A stretch of DNA of 64,000 bases from Chryseobacterium sp. OSA05B (GCF_019970065.1 NZ_JAHXYH010000001.1:1302001-1366000), one strand, 5' to 3'; shown: positions 35,245 to 45,002, counted from the stretch's first letter. Notes: a model not told the origin generated them from the sequence alone. Translations and numbers: made by a program.

Positions 35245-35442
35245 AACGTTTTAAACTTTTATTTGTTGAATTTTAATCGCAATTTATATTAAATTACGGT
35301 TTTTCATTTATATACTGATTCGTTAATTTAATTAACTTTTAAAAGTCAATTACATAATTTAACAATCAATAAACTATAAAATCTACTAATTCATTGATTA
35401 TTTTATTTATTTTTAATACCCCACAATTTAAATAATATATTC

Positions 35443-37227
35443 ATGAAAAAACTACTATTAATTATTGCTTCAGGTTTACTCTGCTCAAATTTCTACTCGC
35501 AGAAGCTGGAACCTCAGGAATGCGGAACCGATGAACTGATGCGGAAGCATTATGAAAGGTATCCGGAACAGAAAGCTCAGGATGATGCTTTTAATGTAGA
35601 AATATCCAAACTGATCAAAAGCGGAAAATTTGCTAAAACCATCAACAAAAAGCTGGTTTATGAAATTCCGGTGGTGGTGCATGTAGTAAGTGACGGAAGT
35701 GCTATAGGAACCGTAAACAACAAATCCGATGCTGATATTATTGCATGGGTCAATTATACGAACGGTGTATTTGCCGGAAGTTCATCCAGCGGTATGTCCG
35801 GAACGAGTGCTGTACTGCCTGTGAAATTTGTTTTTGCTAAAGTAAATCCAAGCTGTGCTGCAACCAATGGAATCAACAGAATCAATGCATCCCATCTTCC
35901 AAAATATGTGAGCGGAGGAGTCAATGATGACAATACTACCAATGCAGTAACTGCTACCGAGATCACCGCCCTAGGGATGTGGGACACCAGCAAATATTAC
36001 AATATATATGTCGTTAAGAAACTAACTTCCAATGCAGGAGCACTGAACGGATATGCTTACTATCCGGGAGGCAGCAAGGATTATTCTTTTATGGCAACAA
36101 GCGCTTCCGCAGTGAATAAGCAAACGCTAGCCCATGAATTCGGACATGCTCTGGGACTTCGCCATACTCATGAAGGCTATACGGAATCTACAGGAGCCTG
36201 CCCTACCAATACTGATTGTACATTGCAGGGAGATCTGGTTTGCGATACAGAACCTATGAAAAGCCTTTATCATTCTTCTGTTCCAAGCAGCTGCCAGACA
36301 GGACAGATCAATCCATGTACCAGTGTGGTTTATGCGGGTGGTGAGAGAAATGTCATGGCCTATACCTACTGCTTCAGAGACTTATTTACTTCCGGGCAGA
36401 CCGACCGGGCAACGGCACAACTCCTGCAGTATAGACAGTCTTTAATCAACTCCCCTGTTGCTTCTTCCACGATACCTGATAACAGCTCTGTTTTAACCGC
36501 AGCATGTGCTCCGACCACTATGACGAATCCCGGAGGATTCAATATCGGGATCACGTCTGTGAAATTTGCAGATATCAATAATTATTCTTCCAACTATAAG
36601 CAGGCTTCCAATAATTTCTACGAAAACTTTACCGGAAATTACTGCGCTGGCGTTTCCAAAACTTCGATTCCCGGCGGAACGGCAACAACTCTAACCGTTG
36701 CACCGGGCACCAGCAATCCGCATATTATCAAAGCTTATATTGATTATAATAATGACGGACAGTTTAATGAAACGACTGAACTTGTTCTTAACCAAAGTGG
36801 AATCAGCAGCGGCTCTGTTGCGACGGCTTCAATAACGCCTCCTGCAACTGCTGTAGCGAACATCGCTTTGAGAATGAGAGTAATCGGTGAATTTAACGGA
36901 ACAGCCGTTACAGCATGCTATACTCCAAAGTATGGGCAGGTAGAAGATTATTCGGTGATCATTTCGCGACCGGGCTTACTGGCTGTAGAAAATGTTGCCA
37001 AGGTACACACCGCACAGATTATTAAAGATGAGAACTCTGTATACATAAAAAGTGATCTGAAAATTTCTTCCCTTCATATTTATGATGCTTCAGGAAGACT
37101 GCTTACTGGCAGGACAGATATAAAATCCTCTGAATTCAGATTCCCTGTGAATGAAAAGAATACGATTTTAACCGTAACAGCGGTTCTGGAAAACGGAAAA
37201 GTAATCACTAAGAAATTAAGATTCTAA
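35443..37227 (+). CDS. Secreted metzincin-type zinc protease with GEVED and sorting domains
   Basis: The protein has 594 aa with a signal peptide (LLLIIASGLLCSNFYSQ). The catalytic zinc motif HEFGHALGLRH lies near residue 230, with the Met-turn in RNVMAYTYC near residue 305. This is a pappalysin-like M43 arrangement. Several Cys pairs surround it. A GEVED-type beta-sandwich follows at about 385-508 (AYIDYNNDGQFNETTELVLN ... QVEDYSVII). The last 75 residues resemble a T9SS sorting domain (SLHIYDASGRLL ... GKVITKKLRF). It should be an extracellular protease. Confidence 0.9.
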   Translation: MKKLLLIIASGLLCSNFYSQKLEPQECGTDELMRKHYERYPEQKAQDDAFNVEISKLIKSGKFAKTINKKLVYEIPVVVHVVSDGSAIGTVNNKSDADIIAWVNYTNGVFAGSSSSGMSGTSAVLPVKFVFAKVNPSCAATNGINRINASHLPKYVSGGVNDDNTTNAVTATEITALGMWDTSKYYNIYVVKKLTSNAGALNGYAYYPGGSKDYSFMATSASAVNKQTLAHEFGHALGLRHTHEGYTESTGACPTNTDCTLQGDLVCDTEPMKSLYHSSVPSSCQTGQINPCTSVVYAGGERNVMAYTYCFRDLFTSGQTDRATAQLLQYRQSLINSPVASSTIPDNSSVLTAACAPTTMTNPGGFNIGITSVKFADINNYSSNYKQASNNFYENFTGNYCAGVSKTSIPGGTATTLTVAPGTSNPHIIKAYIDYNNDGQFNETTELVLNQSGISSGSVATASITPPATAVANIALRMRVIGEFNGTAVTACYTPKYGQVEDYSVIISRPGLLAVENVAKVHTAQIIKDENSVYIKSDLKISSLHIYDASGRLLTGRTDIKSSEFRFPVNEKNTILTVTAVLENGKVITKKLRF

Positions 37228-37244
37228 GAAAACATATTCAAATA

Positions 37245-37272
37245 AAAAAGAGAGCTGCGAGGTTCTCTTTTT
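37245..37272. terminator. Bidirectional terminator between convergent genes
   Basis: The stem AAAAAGAGA / TCTCTTTTT (37245-37253, 37264-37272) serves both the protease and the convergent ABC exporter gene. It is AT-rich and therefore of moderate stability. Confidence 0.55.
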
Positions 37273-37294
37273 GTTTTATATACAATCAATTGAT

Positions 37295-39055
37295 CTATGA
37301 ATTCTGCTCTTCTTCTTCCAGTTCCACTTCATGTCTCAGCTGTGCTTTGTAAAGGGTTGCGTAGTATCCGTTCTTATCAAGAAGCTCTAAATGCTTTCCT
37401 TCCTCCACGATTTTTCCATGCTCCATGACAATAATTTTATCTGCTTTTTCAATAGTAGAAAGTCTGTGGGCAATAATAATGGAGGTTCTGTTTTTAGTAA
37501 TTTTTTCTGTGGCTCTCTGGATTAATTTTTCACTTTCATGATCTATTGAAGAGGTCGCTTCGTCCAGAATCAGAATTTTGGGATCTGATAGATAAGCTCT
37601 CAGGAAAGACAACAGCTGTCTCTGCCCTAAAGAAATAGAGGAACCCCTTTCGCTTACCACAAAATCATAGCCGCCCGGAAGTTGCTCGATAAATGCATCC
37701 ACTTCAATTTCTCTGGCTCCTGCTTTTATTTTTTCCAACGTAATGGTATCATCACCAAACGCGAGGTTTTCAAAAATACTTCCATGGAAAAGGAATACAT
37801 CCTGCAGCACCACGCCAATATGACTTCTCAGGTTATACAGCTCGTAATCCTTTAAATCAACATCATCAATGACAATTCTTCCGGAATTAATATCATAGAG
37901 TCTCGTGATCAAGCTGATAATTGTGGATTTTCCGGCACCTGTAGCCCCTACAATAGCAACTGTTTCTCCGGGATTTACTTTAAAATCAATTCCTTTCAGT
38001 ACTTCCTGCTTCTCATCGTACGCAAAACGCACATTCTCAAATTCAATTTTACCGTCAAAATGATCTTTTTTCACAGTTCCCGTATTCGGCATTGCGTAAT
38101 CTTCATCCATCACTCCCAATACTCTTTCTGCCCCTACAATCCCTCTCTGGATATTATTGAACCGGTCTGCAATCTGTCTTAACGGACGGATCAGCATGGA
38201 GATATACTGGATAAATGCAATAACAACACCGGCACTGATCGTGATATACCCACCATAAAAAAGGATAAATCCTATAAATAGTGAGGAAATCAATTCTACC
38301 ACCGGAAAGAATAGTGAGAAGATGAAAACCGTTCTCAATAAAGCACTTTTCAGGGTAATATTAATGTCATCAAACTTTTTAAATTCAGCACCCTGTCTGT
38401 TGAATACCTGAATAATAGACATTCCTGCCAGTCTTTCCTGAACAAAAGAGTTCTGATTGGCTGTCCAGGTTCTCTCGTCCCCGAAAGCTTTTTTCAGTCT
38501 TTTCTGGAAAAATCTGGTGATCACCACCATCAAAGGTAGAATCGCCAATGTAATATAACTCAGATGGACATTCGTGCTGAACATCATTACCAGAACGAAT
38601 ACAATTCTCAGAATATCTCCAAAAACCATCAGGAAACCGTCGGTATATACGGTGGCAATCGTTTCCACATCCCCTACAGCACGGGTCACGAGCTGCCCGA
38701 TAGGGGTCTTATCAAAGAATGAGGTTCTGAAGTAGATCAGCTTCGCATAGAGCCTCTCACGAATATCACGGATAACGTTCTGCGAAATATAATTTGAAAA
38801 ATAAACTAAGAAAAAGTTTAAAATAGTTTCTGCAAAAACCAAACCTACCAGGATATAGATATGCTTCATCATCAAAGCTTTATCCTTCAGCTTGGTGATA
38901 TCGTTATCCACCACTTCCATGGTAAGATAAGGCCTGTAGGTAGAAACTATGGACAGTATGACGGAAATTATTAAAGTAAGGATGAACCAGGAACGGAATT
39001 TCATTCCAATAAAGAACAACCTCTTAACAATCCCCCAGGTATCTTGTTTTTTCAT
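37295..39055 (-). CDS. ABC exporter, fused permease and ATPase
   Basis: The protein has 586 aa. Six TM helices in residues 15-310 form a type I exporter domain. The ATPase domain has Walker A GATGAGKST near residue 375, Q-loop VVLQDVFLFHG, signature SISLGQRQLL, Walker B ILILDEATSSID and the H-loop IIIAHRLSTIEKAD. It matches lipid or multidrug exporters of the MsbA/BmrA type. It is a single complete half-transporter and should act as a homodimer or pair with another subunit elsewhere. Substrate is unknown. Confidence 0.93.
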   Translation of the reverse strand: MKKQDTWGIVKRLFFIGMKFRSWFILTLIISVILSIVSTYRPYLTMEVVDNDITKLKDKALMMKHIYILVGLVFAETILNFFLVYFSNYISQNVIRDIRERLYAKLIYFRTSFFDKTPIGQLVTRAVGDVETIATVYTDGFLMVFGDILRIVFVLVMMFSTNVHLSYITLAILPLMVVITRFFQKRLKKAFGDERTWTANQNSFVQERLAGMSIIQVFNRQGAEFKKFDDINITLKSALLRTVFIFSLFFPVVELISSLFIGFILFYGGYITISAGVVIAFIQYISMLIRPLRQIADRFNNIQRGIVGAERVLGVMDEDYAMPNTGTVKKDHFDGKIEFENVRFAYDEKQEVLKGIDFKVNPGETVAIVGATGAGKSTIISLITRLYDINSGRIVIDDVDLKDYELYNLRSHIGVVLQDVFLFHGSIFENLAFGDDTITLEKIKAGAREIEVDAFIEQLPGGYDFVVSERGSSISLGQRQLLSFLRAYLSDPKILILDEATSSIDHESEKLIQRATEKITKNRTSIIIAHRLSTIEKADKIIVMEHGKIVEEGKHLELLDKNGYYATLYKAQLRHEVELEEEEQNS

Positions 39056-39181
39056 TGTACGAGTTGAAGAAAGAATTTAAAATTCTATGCAAAAATAAGA
39101 CTTTATAATTTGACAGCCTTTACAACTTCACCAATTCGTTATAGAAAATTTCAGATAAGAGTTATTTACAATATGAATATA

Positions 39182-39952
39182 TTAAGCCCGGTTTTTCAGC
39201 CAGTTCAGAATGTATTCCGCTACTTCTTCCCATCCTTTTTCACCACAGATAAAATGACTTCGTCCTTCAAATTCTTTAAAATCCACAATGCTGTTTGGAT
39301 CTTTGTAAGCGGATGCTATTTTTCGGGAAAAAGCTGCGGGGAAAATGTGATCATTGGAACCGGCGATGAAAAGCAGAGGTTCGTGAGGTTTCTTTACATC
39401 TAATGTCGCAGAAGATTTAAAAAGTGGATCTCTGGCCAGTTTACGGCTTTCAGGAGCAGCCACCGTTTCGTATAACTGATCGCTTTCCGCTTTTGAATAA
39501 TTGTTGAAAAATGCTTTATGATACCACTCTTTTGAACCTAAATACGGACTGTTTCCTTTAAAGAAATTCACAACCGGCCATACTATTTTTACCGTAGAAA
39601 AAGGAGCCATTACATTTTTAGGAGGTGCACCATCAATGCTGACACCAGCCACCGCTTTTCCCATATCAATCAGTTTCTGAACCATCAAACCACCAAATGA
39701 GTGTCCGATAACAATGGGTTTCTCAGGAAGTGCATCGATGAATTTCACCAGATGGTCAACCGTATCATCAAAGCCTACATTTTTCAATTCTGACGGAATA
39801 TTCTTTTTCAATTGTTCAGGATTTCCTTCATGTCCGGGATTGGAAGGCGTATGAACAGTGTAGCCATGTCCTTCAAAATAAGTTTTCCAGTCTTTCCAGC
39901 TTGTATTGTTCACAAATAATCCATGAATCAATACGATTGTTTTTGTTTTCAT
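39182..39952 (-). CDS. Alpha/beta hydrolase
   Basis: The protein has 256 aa and is cytoplasmic. It begins TKTIVLIHGLFVNNTSWKDW (oxyanion HG). The nucleophile elbow GHSFGG lies near residue 83, the catalytic Asp in IAGSNDHIFPA and His in FEGRSHFICGE. Likely an esterase or haloalkane dehalogenase-like hydrolase. The Crp-like regulator lies directly upstream in the same direction; a 20-bp palindrome (40006-40025) lies between them. Confidence 0.88.
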   Translation of the reverse strand: MKTKTIVLIHGLFVNNTSWKDWKTYFEGHGYTVHTPSNPGHEGNPEQLKKNIPSELKNVGFDDTVDHLVKFIDALPEKPIVIGHSFGGLMVQKLIDMGKAVAGVSIDGAPPKNVMAPFSTVKIVWPVVNFFKGNSPYLGSKEWYHKAFFNNYSKAESDQLYETVAAPESRKLARDPLFKSSATLDVKKPHEPLLFIAGSNDHIFPAAFSRKIASAYKDPNSIVDFKEFEGRSHFICGEKGWEEVAEYILNWLKNRA

Positions 39953-40005
39953 AATCTTTATTGTTTTAAATTATGAGACAAAGTTCCGCAGATAAAATGA
40001 GGATT

Positions 40006-40025
40006 ATTTTAACCTCGGTTAAAAT
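40006..40025. promoter_or_regulatory. Palindrome upstream of the hydrolase
   Basis: ATTTTAACC TC GGTTAAAAT is a perfect 9-bp inverted repeat with a 2-bp centre. It lies 54 bp before the hydrolase start and just after the Crp-like gene. It could be an operator or a short hairpin. It differs from the GTCACC site found before the Crp-like gene itself. Confidence 0.5.
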
Positions 40026-40029
40026 CGTA

Positions 40030-40617
40030 CTACTTCCCTGAAATTCTTTTTCTTATCCTGCTCAGAGACGGTCCCTGAATACCCAGATAGGAAGAAATAT
40101 GATACAGAGGAACATTATTGAAAATATCCGGATGCTGGCTGATCAGGTCCAAATACCGTTCTTCAGGAGACTTCAGCAGAAATCCCTCAATTCTGGTCAT
40201 GGTAATATTGAATGCTTCCTGAGCCAGAAGTCTTCCAAACTTCTCCCAGCGATGCGATTGCTGGTACAGCGAAAGTAAATCCGTGTACCGGATGTAGACA
40301 ATGGAAGCATCTGTCAAAGCCTGGGTATGGTAATCACACGGAATCTGATTGATAAAACTTTTAAAAGAAACCACAAAACCATTCGCAGAATACAGAAAGA
40401 CATTTTTCTCCTCGCCTGTTTTCTCCTCAATAGTGTAAGACCTGAAAACCCCATCAGTAATAAATCCGAAATAGGTACAGACAGTGCCACGGAGATTGTA
40501 AAATTCTCCTTTTTTATACGTCTTCGGCAGCCAGAAATCTTCAGAAATTTTAAATTCCTCTTCAGAAATGCCGGCAAACTGATTCAGGGCAAATGCTAGT
40601 TTTTCAATTTCAGTCAT
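40030..40617 (-). CDS. Crp/Fnr-family transcriptional regulator
   Basis: The protein has 195 aa. An N-terminal cyclic-nucleotide-binding-type beta-roll is at about residues 20-115 (YFGFITDGVFRSYTIEEKTG, FVVSFKSFINQIPCDYHTQA). The C terminus has a helix-turn-helix near residues 150-190 (LDLISQHPDIFNNVPLYHIS, YLGIQGPSLSRIRKRI). Such short Crp-like proteins are common in Bacteroidetes and often control the adjacent gene. The alpha/beta hydrolase is the likely target. An inverted repeat at 40653 may be its own operator. Confidence 0.85.
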   Translation of the reverse strand: MTEIEKLAFALNQFAGISEEEFKISEDFWLPKTYKKGEFYNLRGTVCTYFGFITDGVFRSYTIEEKTGEEKNVFLYSANGFVVSFKSFINQIPCDYHTQALTDASIVYIRYTDLLSLYQQSHRWEKFGRLLAQEAFNITMTRIEGFLLKSPEERYLDLISQHPDIFNNVPLYHISSYLGIQGPSLSRIRKRISGK

Positions 40618-40652
40618 GGCTGATGATTTTATGATGCTAATTGGGAGAAACT

Positions 40653-40668
40653 GATGACTTCAGTCACC
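40653..40668. promoter_or_regulatory. Crp/Fnr-type inverted repeat upstream of the Crp-like gene
   Basis: GATGAC TTCA GTCACC is one mismatch from a perfect palindrome, 36 bp before the regulator start. The right half GTCACC and the 16-bp layout are the same as at 59675-59690, upstream of a different Crp/Fnr-linked operon. Confidence 0.45.
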
Positions 40669-40689
40669 TGGCTTTATGTCATCCAGATT

Positions 40690-41049
40690 TTATAAATTCT
40701 TGTCCCCGATCTTTTCAATTTCTATGGAAGGTTTATTCACATGCTCCTTCACTAATTTCCTTTCAAGAAGCTGATAAACACCATAAACGGCTGCAATGGA
40801 AATAATCCAGCTGATGATATTAATGATAGAAAATCCTGTATAATTGACTTCCTCCAGAGCATCGGGATTGCTGATTCCCTGATAAATTCCATAAGAAAAA
40901 CCAAAAAACAATTGCGTTCCCAGATATACTCCAATAGCTAAAAGCCCATAGTGCCATTTTGTTTTCCCGAACCTTTCGGCAAGCTGTGCGTAATATCGGT
41001 AGGCTCCGATAAGAATAAAAATTGATAACATAATTCGTGTTTTTATCAT
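40690..41049 (-). CDS. Small hypothetical membrane protein
   Basis: The protein has 119 aa. There are about three TM helices: residues 5-22, 35-55 and 75-95, with a basic linker RFGKTKWHYG and a charged C-terminal tail of about 25 residues. I recognise no family. It stands on its own upstream of the Crp-like gene. Confidence 0.65.
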   Translation of the reverse strand: MIKTRIMLSIFILIGAYRYYAQLAERFGKTKWHYGLLAIGVYLGTQLFFGFSYGIYQGISNPDALEEVNYTGFSIINIISWIISIAAVYGVYQLLERKLVKEHVNKPSIEIEKIGDKNL

Positions 41050-41260
41050 AGCAGAAAATTCAGGCCATTCCTGAATTCATCATACGTTCAGTACTTTTTC
41101 TATTTCCACCAAAGAACACTTCATGCTAAAGAAAGGGATGCAAAGAATCTTTTCATGGAAATAGTTATCCTGCTAAAATAACAAATTTTTCTGTATTGTG
41201 AACAAACAGAATCATATACGAAAACGTTGAAATGATCAGATAGGTTTAGTTCTCTTCAGA

Positions 41261-41995
41261 CTAAAATTCATAGCCCACGTCTACAAGAAACAGTCCGTGT
41301 CCCGGCGCTGAAGTTCCGGCAGCATTTCGGTGTTTATCTTCAATGATTTTTCGCAGATCTTCAGGCTTAATCTTACCACTTCCGATTTCCACCATGGTTC
41401 CTACAATAGCACGCACCATATTTCTGAGGAAGCGATTGGCTGAAACCGTAAACTTAAGTTCTGTTCCATCCTGCTCCCACTCGGCCTTGTACATTTTGCA
41501 GATATTGGTTTTGTTGTCCGTTTTTAATTTCGCAAAACTGGTAAAATCCTCATATTCAAACAGAATCTTGCAGGCTTCGTTCATTTTTTGAATATCCAGC
41601 GGTCTTTTCCAGTGCTGCCATGCAGACTCCTGGGTGAATGGATTTTTGGCCAGAGAAATATAATATTCATACGTTCTGTACGTAGCATCAAAACGGGCAT
41701 GAAAATCATCTTTCACCTGAAACATTCTTTTTATGCTGATATCGGGAGGCAGAAAACTGTTCAGTTTATAAGGAAGGTTGATCACATCCACCTCTTTTTC
41801 CGTATCGAAATGGGCAAATATTTTTTTGGCGTGAACCCCGGTATCCGTTCTTCCGGCACCTGTAGTTTTAATTTCTTCCCTTAATATGGTGGAAAGCGCT
41901 TTTTCCAGTTCTTCCTGTACAGAAATGGCATCCGGCTGTATCTGGTAACCGAAATAATTTTTGCCATTGTAAGAAAATTCAATAAAGTATCTCAA
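41261..41995 (-). CDS. truA: tRNA pseudouridine(38-40) synthase
   Basis: The protein has 244 aa if started at the TTG at 41993-41995, which gives LRYFIEFSYNGKNYFGYQ, the standard TruA beginning; a TTG seven codons upstream (42016) is also open. The catalytic motif TTGAGRTDTGVHA contains the active-site Asp. VSANRFLRNMVRAIVGTMVEIG and the C-terminal GTSAPGHGLFLVDVGY are family blocks. It modifies uridines of the anticodon arm of many tRNAs. No ATG fits either frame position, so a TTG start is required. Confidence 0.95.
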   Translation of the reverse strand: MRYFIEFSYNGKNYFGYQIQPDAISVQEELEKALSTILREEIKTTGAGRTDTGVHAKKIFAHFDTEKEVDVINLPYKLNSFLPPDISIKRMFQVKDDFHARFDATYRTYEYYISLAKNPFTQESAWQHWKRPLDIQKMNEACKILFEYEDFTSFAKLKTDNKTNICKMYKAEWEQDGTELKFTVSANRFLRNMVRAIVGTMVEIGSGKIKPEDLRKIIEDKHRNAAGTSAPGHGLFLVDVGYEF

Positions 41996-42089
41996 TGTAT
42001 TAAAATAACTCCACAAAAATACTTTAATTTAATGAAATATTTGTTGAAAAGTCTTTGAGAATATTACACAAAATCCTTATGAAAATTCC

Positions 42090-42097
42090 TATTTTTG
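42090..42097 (+). promoter_or_regulatory. -7 box upstream of lpxK
   Basis: TATTTTTG matches TAnnTTTG and lies only 7 bp before the lpxK ATG, which would give a leaderless or nearly leaderless transcript. No TTG is found at -33, so support is partial. Confidence 0.4.
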
Positions 42098-42104
42098 CAA
42101 ACGT

Positions 42105-43130
42105 ATGAAAAGATGGTACCTTTATCCTTTTTCCCTTGGTTATCATTTGGTAACGGGTATCCGAAACACAATGTATGATCTGGGAGTTTTTAAGACGACT
42201 AAGTTCAAGACCCCGATAATCAATGTCGGTAACCTTTCTGTGGGCGGAAGCGGAAAATCGCCTATGGTGATGTATCTTGCCCAATACCTGTCCAAACACT
42301 ACAGGACAGGCGTACTTTCACGTGGCTACGGAAGACTGAGCAAAGGCTACGAAGTAACGAATTATGACAGCAATTATAAAGTAGTAGGCGATGAAGCCAT
42401 GCAGCTTTTTGAGCGCTTCAAAAACCGTTTCGTTATTGCTGTTTCAGAAGAAAGAGTTCCCGGCGCTAAAAAAGTGATCGAAGATATGGACCTGGATGTC
42501 CTTGTTCTCGACGATGCTTTGCAGCACAGAGCGATCAAAGCAGGATTCAATATTCTGATGACTGATTTTAATGATCCCTATTTCAAAGACCACCTGCTTC
42601 CTGCCGGAGATTTAAGAGAATCCCGAAATGGTTCCAGCAGAGCAGATATCATCATGGTCAGCAAATGTCCGGATGAGCTTACCGAAGAAACCAAACGATA
42701 TTATATTTCGAGGATAAGACCTTCCCACAACCAGAAAGTTTTCTTTTCCTCCATTGGCTACGATGAAAATGTGTACGGAAGGGATAAAATGCTTCCGGAT
42801 AACAACCTGAATTATTACGATATCCTTTTGATCACGGGAATTGCCAATCCGAAACCTCTTCTTGAGCATCTGTCCAAATTCTCACAGCGGGTTAAGCATT
42901 TAAAATTCAGGGACCACCATAATTTTACGGATGATGACATCAAAAAAATCATCGCAGAATATAAAAAATTAGGGGAATACAAACTGATCCTGACCACAGA
43001 GAAAGATTATGTACGTCTGAAAACTTTTGATTATCTTAGGGAAATTGTTTACTACTGGCCGATCAATGTCATCATTGATAAAAAGGAAGAATTCAACCAA
43101 ATCATCTTAGATTATGTTAGAAAAAATTAA
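42105..43130 (+). CDS. lpxK: Tetraacyldisaccharide 4'-kinase
   Basis: The protein has 341 aa. The P-loop is NVGNLSVGGSGKSPMVMYLA near residue 47. SRGYGRLSKGYEVTN, GDEAMQLFERF and VLVLDDALQHRAIKAGFNIL (the DDxxQH active-site motif) are LpxK signatures. It phosphorylates the 4' position of the lipid A disaccharide precursor at the inner membrane, which implies a lipid A-bearing Gram-negative cell. Its end overlaps the purine nucleoside phosphorylase gene by 17 bp. Confidence 0.96.
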   Translation: MKRWYLYPFSLGYHLVTGIRNTMYDLGVFKTTKFKTPIINVGNLSVGGSGKSPMVMYLAQYLSKHYRTGVLSRGYGRLSKGYEVTNYDSNYKVVGDEAMQLFERFKNRFVIAVSEERVPGAKKVIEDMDLDVLVLDDALQHRAIKAGFNILMTDFNDPYFKDHLLPAGDLRESRNGSSRADIIMVSKCPDELTEETKRYYISRIRPSHNQKVFFSSIGYDENVYGRDKMLPDNNLNYYDILLITGIANPKPLLEHLSKFSQRVKHLKFRDHHNFTDDDIKKIIAEYKKLGEYKLILTTEKDYVRLKTFDYLREIVYYWPINVIIDKKEEFNQIILDYVRKN

Positions 43131-43929
43131 GCAGACTGCAGATTTCATTCACAATATTATTAAAGAAACTCCAGATTTTGCGATCGTTTTAGGATCCGGA
43201 CTGGGAAAACTACAGGACGAAGTGGAAGCCATTCACGTTCTGGAATATCCTGAAATCCCCAACTTCCCGCAAACGACTGTTGCCGGACACGGCGGAAAAT
43301 TAATTTACGGAATTCTTGAAGGCAAAAAAGTGCTGATGATGAGCGGACGCTTTCATTATTACGAGGGCCACTCTATGGAAACCGTAACTTTTCCGATAAG
43401 GGTTTTTCATCTGTTAGGCATTAAAAATCTTATCCTTTCCAATGCATGCGGCGGCGTCAATCCTGCTTACAATGTAGCAGATATCGTTATCTTAAAAGAC
43501 CATATCAATATGATGCCTGAACATCCGCTTCGTGGCAAAAATATTGAATCGTTCGGACCCCGTTTTGTGGACATGAGCGAACCTTACAACAGAAAAATGA
43601 TCGAAGTGGCTGAAAAAGCTGCTGCCGAACAGCATATTAAGATTCATCAGGGTGTTTATGTAGCTTTACAGGGACCTACCTTTGAAACTCCTGCAGAGTA
43701 CGGAATGATTAAAGCCATCGGTGGCGATATGGTAGGAATGAGCACCGTTCCAGAAGTCATTGTCGCCAGACATATGTCCATGGATGTTTTCTGTATCTCC
43801 GTGATTACAGATCTTGGCGGGCCGGATATTGCGCTTGCCGTTTCTCACGAAGAAGTTCTGAATGCAGCCAATAAAGCCATGCCGAATGTGATTGCAGTGG
43901 TGAAAGGCCTGATCAGAAACTACCCATAG
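43114..43929 (+). CDS. Purine-nucleoside phosphorylase
   Basis: The protein has 271 aa, the size of trimeric PNP. The phosphate and purine sites are seen in FAIVLGSGLGKLQDEVE, GRFHYYEGHSMETVTFPIR, LSNACGGVNPAYNVADIV, YVALQGPTFETPAEYGMI and GMSTVPEVIVARHM. It cleaves purine nucleosides with phosphate for salvage. It overlaps lpxK by 17 bp, so the two are translated from one message, an order common in Flavobacteriia. Confidence 0.95.
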   Translation: MLEKIKQTADFIHNIIKETPDFAIVLGSGLGKLQDEVEAIHVLEYPEIPNFPQTTVAGHGGKLIYGILEGKKVLMMSGRFHYYEGHSMETVTFPIRVFHLLGIKNLILSNACGGVNPAYNVADIVILKDHINMMPEHPLRGKNIESFGPRFVDMSEPYNRKMIEVAEKAAAEQHIKIHQGVYVALQGPTFETPAEYGMIKAIGGDMVGMSTVPEVIVARHMSMDVFCISVITDLGGPDIALAVSHEEVLNAANKAMPNVIAVVKGLIRNYP

Positions 43930-44031
43930 ATCTTTATAGAAATTTTCAATTCATAAATTTTTCCTAATTCATAAGAAATCAATCTCAGATTGCGTTTCAT
44001 TGTTTAGATTTGTATAAATGAAATTGAAAGA

Positions 44032-44547
44032 ATGAAAAAGTTAGCATTCATTTTTATGATCGGTATTTTCGGGCTAAACTCTGCGCAGCAGCAGCCTCAA
44101 GTACTCAAAACCTCTTTCTCCAAAGAAGCTTTAGTACAGAAGCTGGAAGATGAGGAAGGGAAGAATATTACCATTCAGCAGATTCTTGATCAGCATAAAG
44201 GAAAAGTTTTAGTGATTGATTTCTGGGCCGGATGGTGCAGAGACTGTTTAAAGGCGCTTCCCAAAGCTGAAGAACTCGAAAAAAACAATCCGAATGTAGA
44301 TTTCGTATTTCTGTCTCTGGAAAGATCAAAAGAAGGTTTTGACAAAAGTCTGGACAGATTCAATATGAAGGATAAAGACAATTACTGGTTTGCTTCAGGA
44401 TGGAAAAATAATTTCAACAACTACGTTGACCTGAACTGGATTCCAAGATATATGGTAGTAGATCAAAAGTCTTCTATCGCAAAATACTACGCCATTTCTC
44501 CCGAAGATCCGGAGATCCAGGAAACCATAAACCGTCTTTCAAAATAA
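44032..44547 (+). CDS. TlpA-like thioredoxin-fold protein, exported
   Basis: The protein has 171 aa with a signal peptide (FIFMIGIFGLNSAQ). A thioredoxin-like domain at about 35-165 has the redox motif WAGWCRDC near residue 66, a CxxC with Arg-Asp between the cysteines, and the cis-Pro region NWIPRYMVVD. It should be a periplasmic thiol-disulfide protein. Its stop overlaps the following GNAT gene start by one base. A TAGATTTG box lies at 44005-44012. Confidence 0.88.
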   Translation: MKKLAFIFMIGIFGLNSAQQQPQVLKTSFSKEALVQKLEDEEGKNITIQQILDQHKGKVLVIDFWAGWCRDCLKALPKAEELEKNNPNVDFVFLSLERSKEGFDKSLDRFNMKDKDNYWFASGWKNNFNNYVDLNWIPRYMVVDQKSSIAKYYAISPEDPEIQETINRLSK

Positions 44548-45002
44548 TGATTACAAGAGAAGCTACAGAACAGGATCTAAAGGTCCTTTTAGAATTTGAA
44601 CAGGGAATTGTCTTTGCAGAAAGACCATTTAACAGTACGCTGCGTGATGGAGAGATTCATTACTATGATCTGCTTCAACTGATAAAGTCTCAGGATGCCT
44701 TAGTACTGGTCACGGAAGAGAATAATGAAATCATCGCATCCGGTTATGCCAAGATTAAAGAACCGGGAAATGACTATTCTAATTTTGATCGATACGCTTA
44801 TTTAGGTTTTATGTACGTAAAGCCCGAGCACAGAGGAAAAGGGGTGAATAAGTTAATTCTTGATGAACTGATCAATTGGTCAAAATCCAAAGGTCTTTCT
44901 GAAATAAGACTGGATGTTTATTCCCAAAACGAATCTGCTGTAAAAGCTTATGAAAAAGCAGGCTTTGATTCATTATTGGTTACCATGCGAATGAAAACCT
45001 GA
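44547..45002 (+). CDS. GNAT-family N-acetyltransferase
   Basis: The protein has 151 aa. The acetyl-CoA site is the V/I-x-P-x-x-R-G-x-G segment MYVKPEHRGKGVNKLILDEL near residue 91, followed by IRLDVYSQNESAVKAYEKAG. The target is unknown. It is coupled by one-base overlap to the TlpA-like gene. Confidence 0.9.
   Translation: MITREATEQDLKVLLEFEQGIVFAERPFNSTLRDGEIHYYDLLQLIKSQDALVLVTEENNEIIASGYAKIKEPGNDYSNFDRYAYLGFMYVKPEHRGKGVNKLILDELINWSKSKGLSEIRLDVYSQNESAVKAYEKAGFDSLLVTMRMKT

Noticed and set aside
39110..39403. Open frame antisense to the alpha/beta hydrolase
   Set aside because: It overlaps a gene with full catalytic motifs and has no recognisable domain.
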